Positions 1 to 11,580 of a DNA stretch of 64,000 nt are shown piece by piece (the first letter of the stretch is position 1; every line of letters starts with the position of its first letter). The DNA is from Cordilura impudica. Taxonomy: Eukaryota > Arthropoda > Insecta > Diptera > Scathophagidae. The stretch spans positions 115,512,891 to 115,576,890 of the forward strand of contig OY821521.1 in the NCBI GenBank assembly GCA_963682025.1, read 5' to 3'. The notes beneath the pieces are model-generated. The model ran no database searches. It worked only from the letters and a program-made list of their open reading frames with translations, and was not told the DNA's origin. The position numbers and the translations under genes were made by a program.

Positions 1-2035
1 TAGATTGAATGAAAAAAAAATTTATTTAATTAAATACAAAAAAAATATATATATATTGTGGCTCGCTGTTATACCATCGGGGTATATTTTTCCCTCCCTA
101 CTGATGTGGAATCAGACGCCTATGACAGTTCGCATACCCATTTATTAATAGACTGTCCCTAAAATTTAAGATACGACTGTGCTTTACAAGTTACATATTA
201 CCTGGTTTGTCATTCCCAAAACATCAACAAATTAGAGATTCATTTTATATACTCGTATATTCAATTTCAAAAATTTAAGAGTTTATTAAGCGAAATAGAA
301 TTTCTCATAGTAAGAGAATTAATAGTTAAAGATCAAAAAAAAAAATGTATTAAGGAATTAAATGTTAGAAGCTTACAATGAGAACATTTTAATTATGTCT
401 TTGAAATTTGGAATGGTACAGACTAATGTATAATGATTGAATAAGGTTGTAATTAAGAGAGTATGACTTTATTAATAATAAGAGATAAGAGTGACTTACA
501 GCATTCAAGGTATTGTTGGTTTGATTTCCTTCGTTCCATATGTTGGGCCCAGCACAGAGTTGAAGGAGAATTAGATGTATTCTTTGGTTTGTTTTGTTTT
601 TTTTTTTTTTTTTGCTTTTTCTGTTTAAGAAAGATGTTAATTTTTTTTTTTTTTTGTTATTAATAAACTGATCCTCTCAACTAAAGATACATCATACAGT
701 GGATGGACACCAAATGATGGACATATAATACATTATCTTGTTAATGTTAATAATTTTTTTTTTGTACTGAATTCGGGTATTATTTTCAGATTATAATGAA
801 AAGTAAAAATACCTTAGGTTATTTTATAAGATTCATATTAGATAATAATTTCAAATGGGTTATAGTTTTAGACAGTGATATATAAATATGTATATTTATA
901 TGATTAGTATAATTAAGAAAAAAAATGTCTTAATTAATTAGTTAAGTCTTTAATGCATGTGGTTAATGAATTAGTATTTTTTTGTTTTATGTAAAATTTT
1001 GCTTAAAAATTTGGTAATTTTTTTTCTTTTCTTTTTTTTTAAGCTCAAAAAGTTTTGAACTTTAAGACTTTTACGTATGCTAATAATTATTAATTATTTG
1101 AAAATATTTTCGCATTTTGCATGTCTGAAAATTTATATGGTTTAAGTTTTGCCTCATATTATCATTTTTTCCTTTATATATTAATTTTTCCTTAATAATT
1201 TTTCGTTACCGGATGTTTCGATGTTGGTTTTGAGGTGTTGTGTGAGTTTCTTACATTGACGTGTAGGTTTTGACCACATGAGGATTTCGACCACGTTGGG
1301 AGTAAAATATATAGAAATGCAGAACACTGACTTCCTGTCTGTTAATGTATTTTCCGTGTAAAATTTAACAAAAGTAAAATGGTTTTCGAAACTTGGAGAT
1401 TGGTAATTGAAGTGTGGCGTAGAGACACAAAATTCCAACTGTAACTTATCGCCTACTAAATTAATAATTCCTTACTTTATTATGGAAAGAAAACCCGAAG
1501 TTCCAAGTTGAGAATTCTTACCTTATTTGGTTGTAACTTTTATTTTATTATTATATTAAGCAACAACGTATTGACTATTTATGCAATCACTAAAGATTCT
1601 TGCTAACATAACTCTGTTCAATTTTAGTTTTTTCAACCTTTCGCTTTAATATTCACACTATAAATGATAGTAAAAGAAATTGTGTTTTTTGGTTGACCTT
1701 CTGTATTATGTGATGAGCTTAAAGGTGAATTCAAAGTCAGTAAAGAATTCTAGTAGTCATACTTGTTAAAGTAAGACAAAATTATTACCATATAAGGCAA
1801 CAAAATGAGATTAATAAGTTTGGTTTATTTTTTTGTTTTCGTTATTGCATTATTTATGCCCTGACATACATACAATTTGCGTATATACTCATTTAGCAAA
1901 GTTCCCAACCTGGGAATTTTAAAATTTCTACCATGCTAGAAAAAAGGGAATCCACCAAATTTATATGATACCAAATTTATATTTACAAAATGCTTTGAAT
2001 AAATGAAATTGTAAGAAGAAAAAAAAATCGTAACA
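1..2035 (-). repeat. 3' LTR of the Ulysses-like element (truncated by window edge)
   Basis: Matches 5656-7654 almost base for base. Base 1 corresponds to about 5656, so the first ~170 bp of this LTR lie outside the window. Its right end is CGTAACA at 2029-2035, after which the two copies diverge. Compared with the other LTR it keeps a 34 bp stretch near 1259-1293 that is deleted from the 5' LTR between two short 'acg' matches. No clear polypurine tract adjoins it. Confidence 0.85.
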
Positions 2036-2230
2036 AAACTGCTTCGCTCTGACGTTGACACTGAAGACGAACAGGAGACCGATTTTTAAGTTCCTGGGTT
2101 AATTAAAAAAAAAATAAATCATGCCAGTTTAAGAAACTTACAAAATGAACGAGTCAATTTAAATGTGGCGTTTTGAATGTCAATAATTAGAAGAGTAACG
2201 TGTGGCACGACCCACGAATAGCTGGGCAAT

Positions 2231-2419
2231 TTATGGTTTTAAATCCGAAGTATGAAATTTTCCAATGTACTTTCTTTTCATATCTTCAATATCATACAAG
2301 TTATTTCCAATTTTGTTCTTTATCCTGCAGTTAATAAACTTTGGCATAAATTTCCTATTTATATTTTTATCTTTATTACTAAGGATATGATTTTTCCTAT
2401 AGACAATTTGGCCTTTCAT
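2231..2419 (-). pseudogene. Integrase C-terminal (GPY/F-type) fragment
   Basis: A 62-residue minus-strand frame has the pattern of the C-terminal tail of Ty3/gypsy integrases: a 'V-Y-R-K-N-H-x-L-S' start, a basic middle with K-F-x-x-K-F, then I-G-N-N-L-Y-D-I-E-D and a closing G-K-F-H-x-x-D-L-K-P. In complete elements this segment binds DNA and follows the catalytic core. Here the core with its acidic triad is absent and the frame lies only 83 bp from the protease frame, so it is the right edge of a large internal deletion. It ends about 195 bp before the 3' LTR. No function is expected. Confidence 0.75.
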
Positions 2420-2502
2420 AAATTCAATGGATCCACTTCTAAGGTTTTACGTTTTGCTAGCTTTGTCGTGTGCAATATCTAAATTTTTACAAATTTTTTT
2501 TT

Positions 2503-2925
2503 CTAATTTTTATTAATTTGTCCGAATTGTGTAAAATATTGAAATCTTCTCCGGACGTGCAACCTAAGCCGAATTTCTCGTAAGAAGGAAATTCTGCAAA
2601 CATTCTCATCTAAATTTGAATCAGATAATAATTCAGAAACATTAGAAGAAAATGGCTTAATTAAATCCGGAGCTAAAGCAAATTCCTGCCAGAAATCGAT
2701 GCCAAAATACGCTTCTTGACTCAAGGAAGGGACTAAATAAAATCCAATATCCTTCGTAACATTTTTAAAATGAATTGGTAAAGTACAAAAACCGATAACT
2801 TTTTGTTTTGCTCCATTAGCTGTTTTTATGGAAGATTCGATTAATTTATATGAAATATTATTTCTTTCAACAAATGACACGCAATCTTTTCCTAATATGG
2901 AGACATTTGCCCCAGAATCAAGCAA
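2503..2925 (-). pseudogene. Retropepsin-like aspartic protease (pol N-terminal part)
   Basis: A 140-residue frame starts at the active-site loop L-D-S-G-A-N-V-S-I-L-G, the DSG form of the retropepsin motif. The flap region (T-A-N-G) and the C-terminal hydrophobic part with F-G-I-D-F (compare I-L-G-x-D-F in the family) follow. In the family the enzyme acts as a dimer to cut Gag and Gag-Pol. The start at the loop is only the first Met: homologous codons continue upstream in the same frame for a few residues, and the frame just before (2931-3356) is shifted. The last ~35 residues look unlike RT and probably run past the deletion junction. The protein is non-functional as it stands. Confidence 0.75.
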
Positions 2926-2930
2926 GCCTG

Positions 2931-3356
2931 TTAGAGTATCATAGCAAAAGGTCCATCATCGAGTCCTTGAATTATGGTTGATTCCAAAATTTTACGAAAA
3001 TATCTACGCTTTTTATATCGTAGGCGGCATTTCATTATTTTTAGAGTTGGTTTTTTTCTTAAGCTGAGAGACTGGTTAGAGTAATCATAAAAGAACTTTT
3101 TCTGTTTGTGTAAAGAATAAGAAGTATCATCTGTTTGTGTACAAGTGTCTTTATATAATATTTCATTTGCTTCGAATTTTGGTTGTAAGGTTTGAACATT
3201 ATTTTGAAGTTCATTAGATTTTAATTCAAACTCGGGGTTTGTTGGGATGGACGAGTGTCCCCGGTAGCCAGATCGCCCATTTTCTGGTTTCCCTGAAACC
3301 CATGTTTGTTTGGACATTTTGGTGTCAAAAAGCCTTTTTGTCCGCATCTGAAACAA
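2931..3356 (-). pseudogene. Gag-Pol linker frame, -1 relative to gag
   Basis: A 141-residue frame overlaps the 3' end of gag by 136 nt (3221-3356) in the -1 frame, as expected if pol is made by -1 ribosomal frameshifting. It is polar and basic with no catalytic motif, and resembles the linker that precedes protease in large gypsy-like elements. It stops two codons before the protease active-site loop, where a single-base shift separates it from the protease frame. I did not find a canonical X-XXY-YYZ heptamer in the overlap, so frameshifting is an inference from frame geometry only. Confidence 0.5.
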
Positions 3357-4720
3357 AATGGCTTCTTAATTTCTTCCGCACAATAAATGTACGAGTGTCC
3401 AAAGGACAAACAATTCCAACATTGGATGTTAGAGTAGTCATTTCTAACTTTTTTCTTAAAAACTTGAAGTGCTTCAAGCTGGGGATCATTTAATTCTGAA
3501 TTATTTTCGTTCTGTAATAATGTTTCGATTTCATTGACATTTCGCGATTGTCCCATATTTGGACCTTGAAATTTGGTGTCAAGTAAGACCTTTTCGGCTT
3601 TTCTGACCATATCCCTGAAATCATTTAAATTACGAGATTCAAAACTAAATACTAGGAAACGTAAATTTGAATTTAAATTTTTCTTTAAAATGTCTATTAA
3701 TGTAATATCCGGCAATGGATTTCTCAATCTTAGGTTCATGGAAACAATTGATGTATGGAAATCATCATAAGTTTCCTTATACTGTTGTTTTCGTAACGAA
3801 ATTTTAACTAAAATATCGTGGTCAGATTCTAAATGACCGAATTCACCAATAATTGAGTGACGTAACATTTCAAATGTAATATTTCGGTTTTGCTTCATAA
3901 AAAGCCAATACCATTTTTCTGCACGACTTTCTAAAAGCACATGAAAATTTGCTAGTAGGTGTTCATTAGAACAATTGGTCCTACCGCAAAGTGTTTCCAC
4001 TTTAAACAGAAAATCTGATACAGAACCGGTTCCATCAAAAGAGATCTTCCACTTTTCTAACTTAATATTATTGTCACCGTTCGTGTATGACATATTTTGA
4101 CTAGCAGGTGGACGAGCAGAATCTGTTGGTGGCGCATTTGGTAAAAATCTTCCTACCCTATTTACATTCAAACTGTTAGTATTACCAATCTGAGACATAC
4201 TCTCTCTGATTGCATTTAGTTCTTTTCTGAACTCTTCTCGAGTAGTTTTCATAGATTGTTCCATCAAGGTTATTAGTGAATCAAGGGGTCTAGCTGGGTT
4301 AGAACCAATATTCATGTTGTTGTTAGACAACCCAGAAGCAGTTCCAAAATGTGGATCATTTTGTAGGATAAAATCTAAGGAAGGCTCAACTTGAATATTA
4401 GAGGCGATGTTTATTCCCGAAGCCCCTTGGGGTTGAAAAACTGAGGCGTCTAATGATAATCGTTGGTTATCCATAGTTACTATGTCTTCAAAACGTGAAG
4501 AAGAAGGTATTATGCTGGTTGTACTTGATGTTCTTGTAAGAGTTGGACCTGCTGTCTTAAGGACAGGAGAATGTGCAACTTTAGATTTTGGTGTAACAGG
4601 GGTTTCCTTTAAGTCGATTGAAATATTATTTCTTGAAACAGACTTACTTCTATTCCCGATACCTCGACTGAAAGAACTATTTTTATTTATTGCTCCACGA
4701 GAAGAATTTCGCGTATTCAT
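3221..4720 (-). CDS. gag: Gag polyprotein with two zinc knuckles
   Basis: An open frame of 499 residues, the longest in the window. The N-terminal ~120 residues are Ser/Thr/Asn-rich and disordered. Residues ~145-185 are charged and could form a coiled coil. Residues ~220-395 match the retrotransposon Gag capsid domain in pattern (K-W-K-I-S-F-D-G, W-Y-W-L-F, F-E-M-L-R, D-I-L-K-K-N). Near the C terminus lie two nucleocapsid zinc knuckles: C-W-N-C-x4-H-x4-C is complete, whereas in the second, C-F-R-C-x4-F-x4-C, the His ligand is Phe. The role would be assembly of the particle and packaging of element RNA. The start at 4720 is the first Met and lies 743 bp after the primer site, leaving a long leader. 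The frame has no break, so Gag could still be made although the element cannot copy itself. Confidence 0.8.
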   Translation of the reverse strand: MNTRNSSRGAINKNSSFSRGIGNRSKSVSRNNISIDLKETPVTPKSKVAHSPVLKTAGPTLTRTSSTTSIIPSSSRFEDIVTMDNQRLSLDASVFQPQGASGINIASNIQVEPSLDFILQNDPHFGTASGLSNNNMNIGSNPARPLDSLITLMEQSMKTTREEFRKELNAIRESMSQIGNTNSLNVNRVGRFLPNAPPTDSARPPASQNMSYTNGDNNIKLEKWKISFDGTGSVSDFLFKVETLCGRTNCSNEHLLANFHVLLESRAEKWYWLFMKQNRNITFEMLRHSIIGEFGHLESDHDILVKISLRKQQYKETYDDFHTSIVSMNLRLRNPLPDITLIDILKKNLNSNLRFLVFSFESRNLNDFRDMVRKAEKVLLDTKFQGPNMGQSRNVNEIETLLQNENNSELNDPQLEALQVFKKKVRNDYSNIQCWNCLSFGHSYIYCAEEIKKPFCFRCGQKGFLTPKCPNKHGFQGNQKMGDLATGDTRPSQQTPSLN

Positions 4721-5463
4721 AACGAAAGAAAATTGAATTAATCAAACTTAATTTGATAGCAAAGTATAATACCTAAACCAAAAAAAAAAGGAAAAGGTGC
4801 ACTTTATGCCTTAATAATAAAAAAAATAAAAAATATAGATAACCGATATAAGTTAAAAAAAATTATATATAATTTGAAATAACTAAGATTATAATAATAA
4901 TTATAATAATAATAATTATTAAAATTTAAATATAAAAAAAATTGAAATTTCGTATATTTTCTGGGAATGACAAATGGAAAACAAAAGTGCAAGCAAGTAC
5001 ATAAAATCAGTTCTGTTTTACATGAGAAGTGCAACGTGTTTTACTTTTTATTTTTTTATTTCATGTAATATATTTGTAAAATAATGTGCCTATAACTGTT
5101 AGACCGCAACATTTAAGAATTATATAAATATAAATGATCTTAAACGGACTTGAATAACATTTCAGCACAATTTTCTTTTTGATTGGTTCTAATGCAACAA
5201 TATCTCCGAATTAAGACATGATATTGGACTCTCAGAAACAAGGCAAAGAAAAATTAATTTGGTTAAATATTTATTAAACACATAAACTTTTATATCGCAA
5301 TTAGGTTCCAAATTAATGTATCAGAAACTAAGACTTATATAAAATAATTATAAATATTTGGTGTTGATTGTTAATGTGTAAAACATTTAAGAAGTAGCAT
5401 TTAACCAATTGAAATTCAGATTTGTATCTGTTTGTTTTTTTTTTCGTTTCCCACCCTGAGGTA
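4721..5463 (-). other. Untranslated leader of the Ulysses-like element
   Basis: 743 bp between primer site and gag with no sizeable coding frame except AT-rich noise. Several blocks (for example around 5281-5350 and 5140-5230) are recognisably similar to the leader of the related element at 7655-8484, which shows the leader is part of the element rather than an insertion. Confidence 0.7.
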
Positions 5464-5481
5464 GCCCCACGCTGGGCGTCA
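5464..5481 (-). other. Primer-binding site, tRNA-Lys type (degenerate)
   Basis: Read on the minus strand this is TGACGCCCAGCGTGGGGC. It differs at two positions from TGGCGCCCAACGTGGGGC, the classic tRNA-Lys complement that is present unaltered at 42765-42782. It lies four bases (tata) inside the 5' LTR, the same spacing as in the neighbouring related element. Confidence 0.8.
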
Positions 5482-5485
5482 TATA

Positions 5486-7654
5486 TGTTATGCGTTGGTC
5501 TGATAATAAAAATTTGTTTGAAAATTCAAGGTTAAGTGGCATATATGATGACAATTTTTCCCAGCTAGCTACAAGGAATTTAATATCGTGGTTCTCAACC
5601 CAGAGTTTTTGCGCATAAACATATAAAAATACTCTTTTTTGCCGACATTCAAGTGTAGATTGAATGAAAAAAAAATTTATTTAATTAAATACAAAAAAAA
5701 TATATATATATATTGTGGCTCGCTGTTATACCATCGGGGTATATTTTTCCCTCCCTACTGATGTGGAATCAGACGCCTATGACAGTGCGCATACCCATTT
5801 ATTAATAGACTGTCCCTAAAATTTAAGATAAGACTGTGCTTTACAAGTTACATATTACCTGGTTTGTCATTCCCAAAACATCAACAAATTAGAGATTCAT
5901 TTTATATACTCGTATGTTCAATTTCAAAAATTTAAGAGTTTATTAAGCGAAATAGAATTTCTCATAGTAAGAGAATTAATAGTAAAAGATCAAAAAAAAA
6001 ATGTATTAAGGAATTAAATATTAAAAGCTTACAATGAGAACATTTTAATTATGACTTTGAAATTTGGATTGGTACAGACTAATGTATAATGATTGAATAA
6101 GGTTGTAATTAAGAGAGTATGGCTTTATTACTAATAAGAGATAAGAGTGACTTACAGCATTCAAGGTATTGTTGGTTCGATTTCCTTCGTTCCATATGTT
6201 GGGCCCAGCACAGAGTTGAAGGAGAATTAGATGTATTCTTTGGTTTGTTTTGTTTTTTTTTTTCTTTTTCTGTTTAAGAAAGAAGTTAATTTTTTTTTTT
6301 TTTTTGTTATTAATAAACTGATACTCTCAAATAAGGATACATCATACAGTGGATGGACACCAAATGATGGACATATAATACATTATCTTGTTAATGTTAA
6401 TAATTTTTTTTTTTTGTACTGAATTCGGGTATTATTTTCAGATTATAATGAAACGTAAAAATACCTTAGGTTATTTTATGAGATTCATATTAGATAATAA
6501 TTTCAAATGGGTTATAGTTTTAGACAGTGATATATAAATATGTATATTAATATGATTAGTATAATTAAGAAAAAATGTCTTAATTAATTAGTTAAGTCTT
6601 TAATGCATGTGGTTAATGAATTAGTATTTTTTTGTTTTATATAAAATTTTGCTTAAAAATTTGGTAATTTTTATTTCTTTTCTTTTTTTTTAAGCTCAAA
6701 AAGTTTTGAACTTTAAGACTTTTACGTATGCTAATAATTATTAATTATTTGAAAATATTTTCGCATTTTGCATGTCTGAAAATTTATATGGTTTAAGTTT
6801 TGCCTCATATTATCATTTTTTCCTTTATATATTAATTTTTCCTTAATAATTTTTCATTACCGGATGTTTCGATGTTGGTTTTGAGGTGTTGTGTGAGTTT
6901 CTTACATTGACGTTGGGAGTAAAATATATAGAAATGCAGAACACTGACTTCCTGTCTGTTAATGTATTTTCCGTGTAAAATTTAACAAAAGTAAAATGGT
7001 TTCCGAAACTTGGAGATTGGTTATTGAGGTGTGGCGTAGAGACACAAAATTCCAACTGTAACTTATCGCCGATTAAATTAATAATTCCTTACTTCATTAT
7101 GGAAAGAAAACCCGAAGTTCCAAATTTGGAATTCTTACCTTATTTGGTTGTAACTTTTATTTTATTATTATATTAAGCAACAACGTATTGACTATTTATG
7201 CAATCACTAAAGATTCTTGCTAACATAACACTGTTCAATTTTAAACTTTTCAACCTTTCACTTTAATATTCACACTATAAATGATAGTAAAAGAAATTGT
7301 GTTTTTTGGTTGACCTTCTGTATTATGTGATGAGCTTAAAGGTGAATTCAAAGTCAGTAAAGAATTCTAGTAGTCATACTTGTTAAAGTAAGACAAAATT
7401 ATTACCATATAAGGCAACAAAATGAGATTAATGAGTTTGGTTTATTTTTTTTGTTTTCGTTTTTGCATTATTTATGCCATGACATACATACAATTTGCGT
7501 ATATACTCATTTAGCAAAGTTCCCAACCTGGGAATTTTAAAATTGCTACCATGCTAGAAAAAAAGGAATCCACCAAATTTATATGATACCAAATTTATAT
7601 TTACGAAATGCTTTGAATAAATGAAATTGTAAGAAGAAGAAAAAAATCGTAACA
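5486..7654 (-). repeat. 5' LTR of the Ulysses-like element
   Basis: 2,169 bp, bounded by TGTTATGCG at the left and CGTAACA at the right (minus-strand start TGTTACG). Long T and A tracts occur, but no convincing open reading frame. It carries a 34 bp deletion (near 6910) relative to the other LTR, plus scattered point changes, so the copy is not brand new. Confidence 0.85.
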
Positions 7655-9650
7655 ATATCGGATCTACACTTTCACGTTAAATATTCTAAAATGGTGTGTC
7701 GAAAATAGTTAAACTGCAACAGTAGACTTATCTATAATTGAGCTCTAAACAAAATTTATAACATTCTGAATTTTGACTAAAATATGCAAGTCAAGGAACT
7801 TAAATATGTAGGTGTTTAGATGTCTTTTAAACACATAAGCTATTATATCGCGATTTGATTGAAGTTATTTGAATCAATTCAAAGACTTATATAAAAGAAT
7901 TAACTTTTGGTGTTAAGGTTCAGAGGTTCTGCTAACCGACGAATTTGAATATGTATTTTAAATCGATAGATTTACACATTAATTCTCTAAACTACTATTT
8001 ACATTTTTTTTTTCTTTTTCAATAAATTTCTTTATGAAACTGTAACATTGTTGAAAATAAATCTACAACAACGATTCAGAAAAAAAAACTGAAACGGACT
8101 TGATCTATGTTTTCAATATATTGCCAATGTTTTACCCTGTCGCAACAAAGACTAAAACTAATATGATTTGAGAACTTGGACTCTAAGAGTAAAAATAAAG
8201 CATACTGTGGTAAACAAAACAAAATGATGAACAAATTACATTAGTATTACAACTATTTCCAGATTATAAGTAAATGACCGAACAACTAGGATAATATCTA
8301 ATATATTTGCTTCTGATGGAATTATGGCAAGTTTAAAACTTGATGACATTTAAAGTTTACTCACTCCTATAAATTTTATATATTTTGTAAAGAAAAAGAT
8401 TTCTTCCTAAATTAACATTTGAAGTTTTTATAAGGTTTATATCAAACATCAAGGTAAAATTAAATTTAACTTAAGTTTCTATGAGCTTTTCGTTGGGCGC
8501 CATATATGTTACTCGCGGCTGCTCTCCCAGCTAGGTCTAAGGAGTTGGGTAAGGTGCTCTAATCCCGGTTTTTTGCGTGTAAGCATATAACTATCTGATA
8601 GGTAGTAATTAAATAATTAAAATAATGGTGTACAATGGCTTGGTTTTGTGCCATTTAGGGTAAACTTTTCCCTCCCAGTGGACACAACATCCGACACCTA
8701 CGACAATCTGATTACCCTATATTTTACCGACTGTCCCTTAAAATAAATAATCTATATATAAAATAATCTATAACTGTTACTTACGTATGATAGATTGTGT
8801 TATTTCGGATGTTACTCCCCAAAAGATTCAAGAGAATTTAATTTTTCATGTTTAATTCAAATTCAACAAAGGAAAAATTTATTTACTACTAACATTATAT
8901 ATACTAAATTTGTGCTGGGTTTACAATTCTATTTTTGTTATTTATATAGCGTTAATAGAATAAAATTAAGAATTATATGAACAACAAAATTTTTGCAAAA
9001 TAAAGAGGAAAATGAAAAAAAAACTGAAACGTCATGGAATTGACCGACTCTCTTGTACAAACTTATTTAGCGAGCGCTTAGTTAATATAATGAAATTATA
9101 TAACTTACAATTTTTCTGTTATTGTTCCTTGTTTCCTTGTTCCAGAGATGGGCCCAGCATGGAATGAGGATGATGTTGGTGTAACTCTTTTTTTTTTTGT
9201 TTGCTGTTAAAAAGAAATCAGATCATTAAGTTTGCATTAATTATGTCCCTTAGCTCTCGTAAAAGATACTTTATCAACTCTATACAATGAAGGGCAAAAA
9301 TGTAGTCGTTAATATAGTTCTAAAAAAAGTATATGTATGTGATAAGATAATGATAGTTATAATAATAATAATACTAAAACTGGGTAATTAAAATCCTCAT
9401 CTGAATTATTCAGCTTTGCTAAACAACAATTAATAATGATGAAAAATGAACTTTGTTCTATATTAATATGGATATGCTAGCATAACAATAAAAGAGCTTC
9501 ATATATTTGCAAAATATATAAAAATGAATGAAATATTATTTATAAATTGGAAATATACTGATCATTTGGTAATATGGAACGTGTAATAAGTAAAAGGTTT
9601 CTAATATGATCTTGATAATTACGATTTTATTCACTATTTGTTGATACCAT
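7655..9650 (-). mobile_element. Truncated relative of the Ulysses-like element: leader, primer site and 5' LTR
   Basis: On the minus strand an LTR begins inward of 9650 and ends at TG 8507. It is followed by a primer site (8485-8502) and about 830 bp of leader. The sequence then stops abruptly at 7655, where the 5' LTR of the first element starts. The LTR shares ordered blocks with 5486-7654: the 'ttttccctccc...gactgtccct' segment (8666-8740), the 'gggcccagca' segment near 9150, and a run near 9250-9290. Similarity fades after about 9,300, so the outer end is uncertain (9,310 to 9,660). The interior was probably removed or split by the first element, which would make this the older insertion. 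Confidence 0.6.
8485..8502 (-). other. Primer-binding site of the truncated related element
   Basis: Minus strand TGGCGCCCAACGAAAAGC. The first 12 bases fit the tRNA-Lys 3' end and the rest is diverged. A four-base 'tata' spacer separates it from the LTR, as at 5482-5485. Confidence 0.65.
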
Positions 9651-10826
9651 TATATCGGTAGGCGTACTGTTGGCATCCTGTTGTACAGCACCAATACAAG
9701 GGGATCTATTATTTGACACAAGTGGTTGTGGTGGCATCTGCGAAAGAGGATAATAGCTCAACAAACAGTCAATTCCACCCACAATATATTAAGTGGGACT
9801 GGTACACTTTTGGTGGCGTTATGGTCCGTGAATTCCGTTGGTGAATTAATGTACTTTTGGCCAATCTCCTTTCAAGGCGTGACCACGTTGCGCAATTTTA
9901 ATTTGTATGGGGCACTACACTTTTACACCAAATCTTATTGCTGTTTTTTTTTTTAAGTCAAACGTACTTTTTTTTCCTTTTATTTTGTACAAATCACCAG
10001 CTTTTGCTGACAACCTTTAGTGATCACGTTCTGTTTAGTAATGATCATTTTTCGTCATACAAACAGGTCTATTAAGTCAGAATCAAGTTATTTTTTTTGC
10101 TTCATATGCCATTGCATTACTACACTATCCTTAGTACACTCTGTACATAAGAAAAAAAAGCGGGATAAGCGATCTCGTTCTCACAAATTGCCATAGTCAA
10201 GATTGAAAGAGAATCTACTATGGTAATACAACCAAAAACAAAAACTTCTATCATGACATAATTTTGTATATAGGGGTTTTGTGTATGTGGGTGGATATTC
10301 AAATTTATTGGGAAAAAAAGAAATTTGTACGAAAATCGTAAATGAATTACAATGTCTCTTACTGCGACGCCAGAATTAAAATTGCCAATATTGAAGCTGT
10401 AGCAACACAGCTTAACTCAGCTGTTTTCCCCATGATCTCCAATAACTTTTATTCAATATTTTATTTGACTATTATAAAAAATGTCAATAAATTTTAAATA
10501 CCAAAGTTATTTGATTGTCACTTGCTATACCATGCGTCTGTTTGCTTGCTTTCTTATCAGCGGAAAGAGAATGCAAAGCGTAAACGACAAAATATTGGGC
10601 ACGCGTATAGCTATAAATATGGATTTTATTTTTAACATAACCCGTATACCGTTAGTTCATGCAATCAAAGGAACTGGACAAGAAAACATCACAGTTGCGT
10701 ATGTCAAAATAATTATGCCGACTAGTGTAGTAACCCATCAACATTTATTTTGATTTTATTTTGAGTAAGTAAATTGCCTCACATGCAGTTTCTATTTACA
10801 CAACATACAATTGATTTAGAGTAAAA
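9651..10826. other. No recognised feature
   Basis: Base composition is less extreme near 9,660-9,930 and 10,380-10,720 than around it, and short open frames occur. I recognise no protein family, repeat end or RNA in either strand. These could be decayed element interiors. Confidence 0.4.
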
Positions 10827-11175
10827 TGTAAAACTATACAAGGAGAGATGCTTCACCCAACCAGAAACGTATTGACAATATTTAGAGTTATTGACTTTAC
10901 TTTAGAAAGTCGCTCTTAGAATTTAAGTCATTGAGTGTACTTTAGAAAGTCACTCTTAGAGTAGAAGTCTAGAACGTCTCATAGGGTATTTATAAGCAGC
11001 TGTTTGATAAAAATAAAGACAGTTCTAAATTGTGACAGATTAAGAACACAAACCATGGAAAAAACTTATGTGTACTTTATATCAAATTAGCACCTAGCTT
11101 GTAATCCTTTGAAATTAATAACCCTTAATCACTATAAATCTATCTAATATTTTATATGATATACCATCTGTTACA
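10827..11175. repeat. Possible solo LTR
   Basis: The segment begins TGTAAAAC and ends TGTTACA, an LTR-like TGTAA...TTACA pair about 350 bp apart. Inside are a TATA-like 'tatttataagc' (about 10987) and 'aataaag' (about 11012), in promoter/poly-A order for the plus strand. It also holds two tandem copies of a ~47 bp unit around 'actttagaaagtc'. No flanking duplication is visible and no second copy lies in the window, so this is weak. Confidence 0.22.
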
Positions 11176-11580
11176 GCAGGGGACGGCTGTCTTTTTGACT
11201 CCTAAACTTTCAGAAGTTCACTAATTGTGAAACTATCGTGTGCGAAGGGTGAGACTTGTGGGAGGGTGGGGCTCGGAATTTCCGTGACTTCACTTACTAG
11301 ATAAAAAGTGAGTAGAAAAATCAAGTACTGTTGCCTTTAAAAATATTTGTTTATTTCTTCAAAAGTTTGAAAATTACTTTTGACTTAATAAAGCAGCCTT
11401 TAAGCATGTGCTGGAAACAATTGCACCAAATTTTAAAAGCGGAATTAGATCAACAAACGACTTTAACTTAGGATTGTCATAGCTAATCGTTTCCAGGATT
11501 CTGACTGAGACTGTGGATGCCTTAGAAATGAATAAAATATAAAATGGCAGATGCTAAAAAAATAGCTTTATTTTGTACTT
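11176..11580. other. No recognised feature
   Basis: Contains a G-rich patch (about 11245-11275) and otherwise AT-rich DNA. It could be decayed sequence upstream of the transposase fragment that follows, but no frame supports that. Confidence 0.35.

Larger units (their letters stand above)
1..7654 (-). mobile_element. Ulysses/Osvaldo-like Ty3/gypsy LTR retrotransposon, internally deleted
   Basis: Two direct repeats (1-2035 and 5486-7654) enclose a minus-strand interior with a primer-binding site, gag, a protease frame and the C-terminal end of an integrase. The reverse transcriptase, RNase H and integrase core that should lie between protease and the integrase tail are absent: only 83 bp separate those two reading frames. 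The left LTR is cut by the window edge by about 170 bp, so the whole element is about 7.8 kb. LTR ends are TGTTA...TAACA. LTRs above 2 kb with a tRNA-Lys-type primer site recall Ulysses of Drosophila virilis and the Osvaldo group; that assignment is inference from architecture, not from an RT tree, because the RT is missing. The target duplication cannot be checked as the left flank is outside the window. Confidence 0.85.

Noticed and set aside
463..663. T-rich short frames in the long LTRs (also 6231-6422)
   Set aside because: They consist of poly-Phe from T tracts and differ between the two LTRs.
1181..1438. 85-residue minus-strand frame in the LTR, with a shorter form at 6843-7055
   Set aside because: Shared by descent of the LTRs and altered by a 34 bp deletion in the other copy; no family similarity.
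9726..9956. 76-residue plus-strand frame
   Set aside because: Less AT-rich than its surroundings, but no motif on either strand and no support for a start or splice context.
10481..10753. 90-residue plus-strand frame
   Set aside because: No domain, no homologue recognised, and the length is within chance for this composition.
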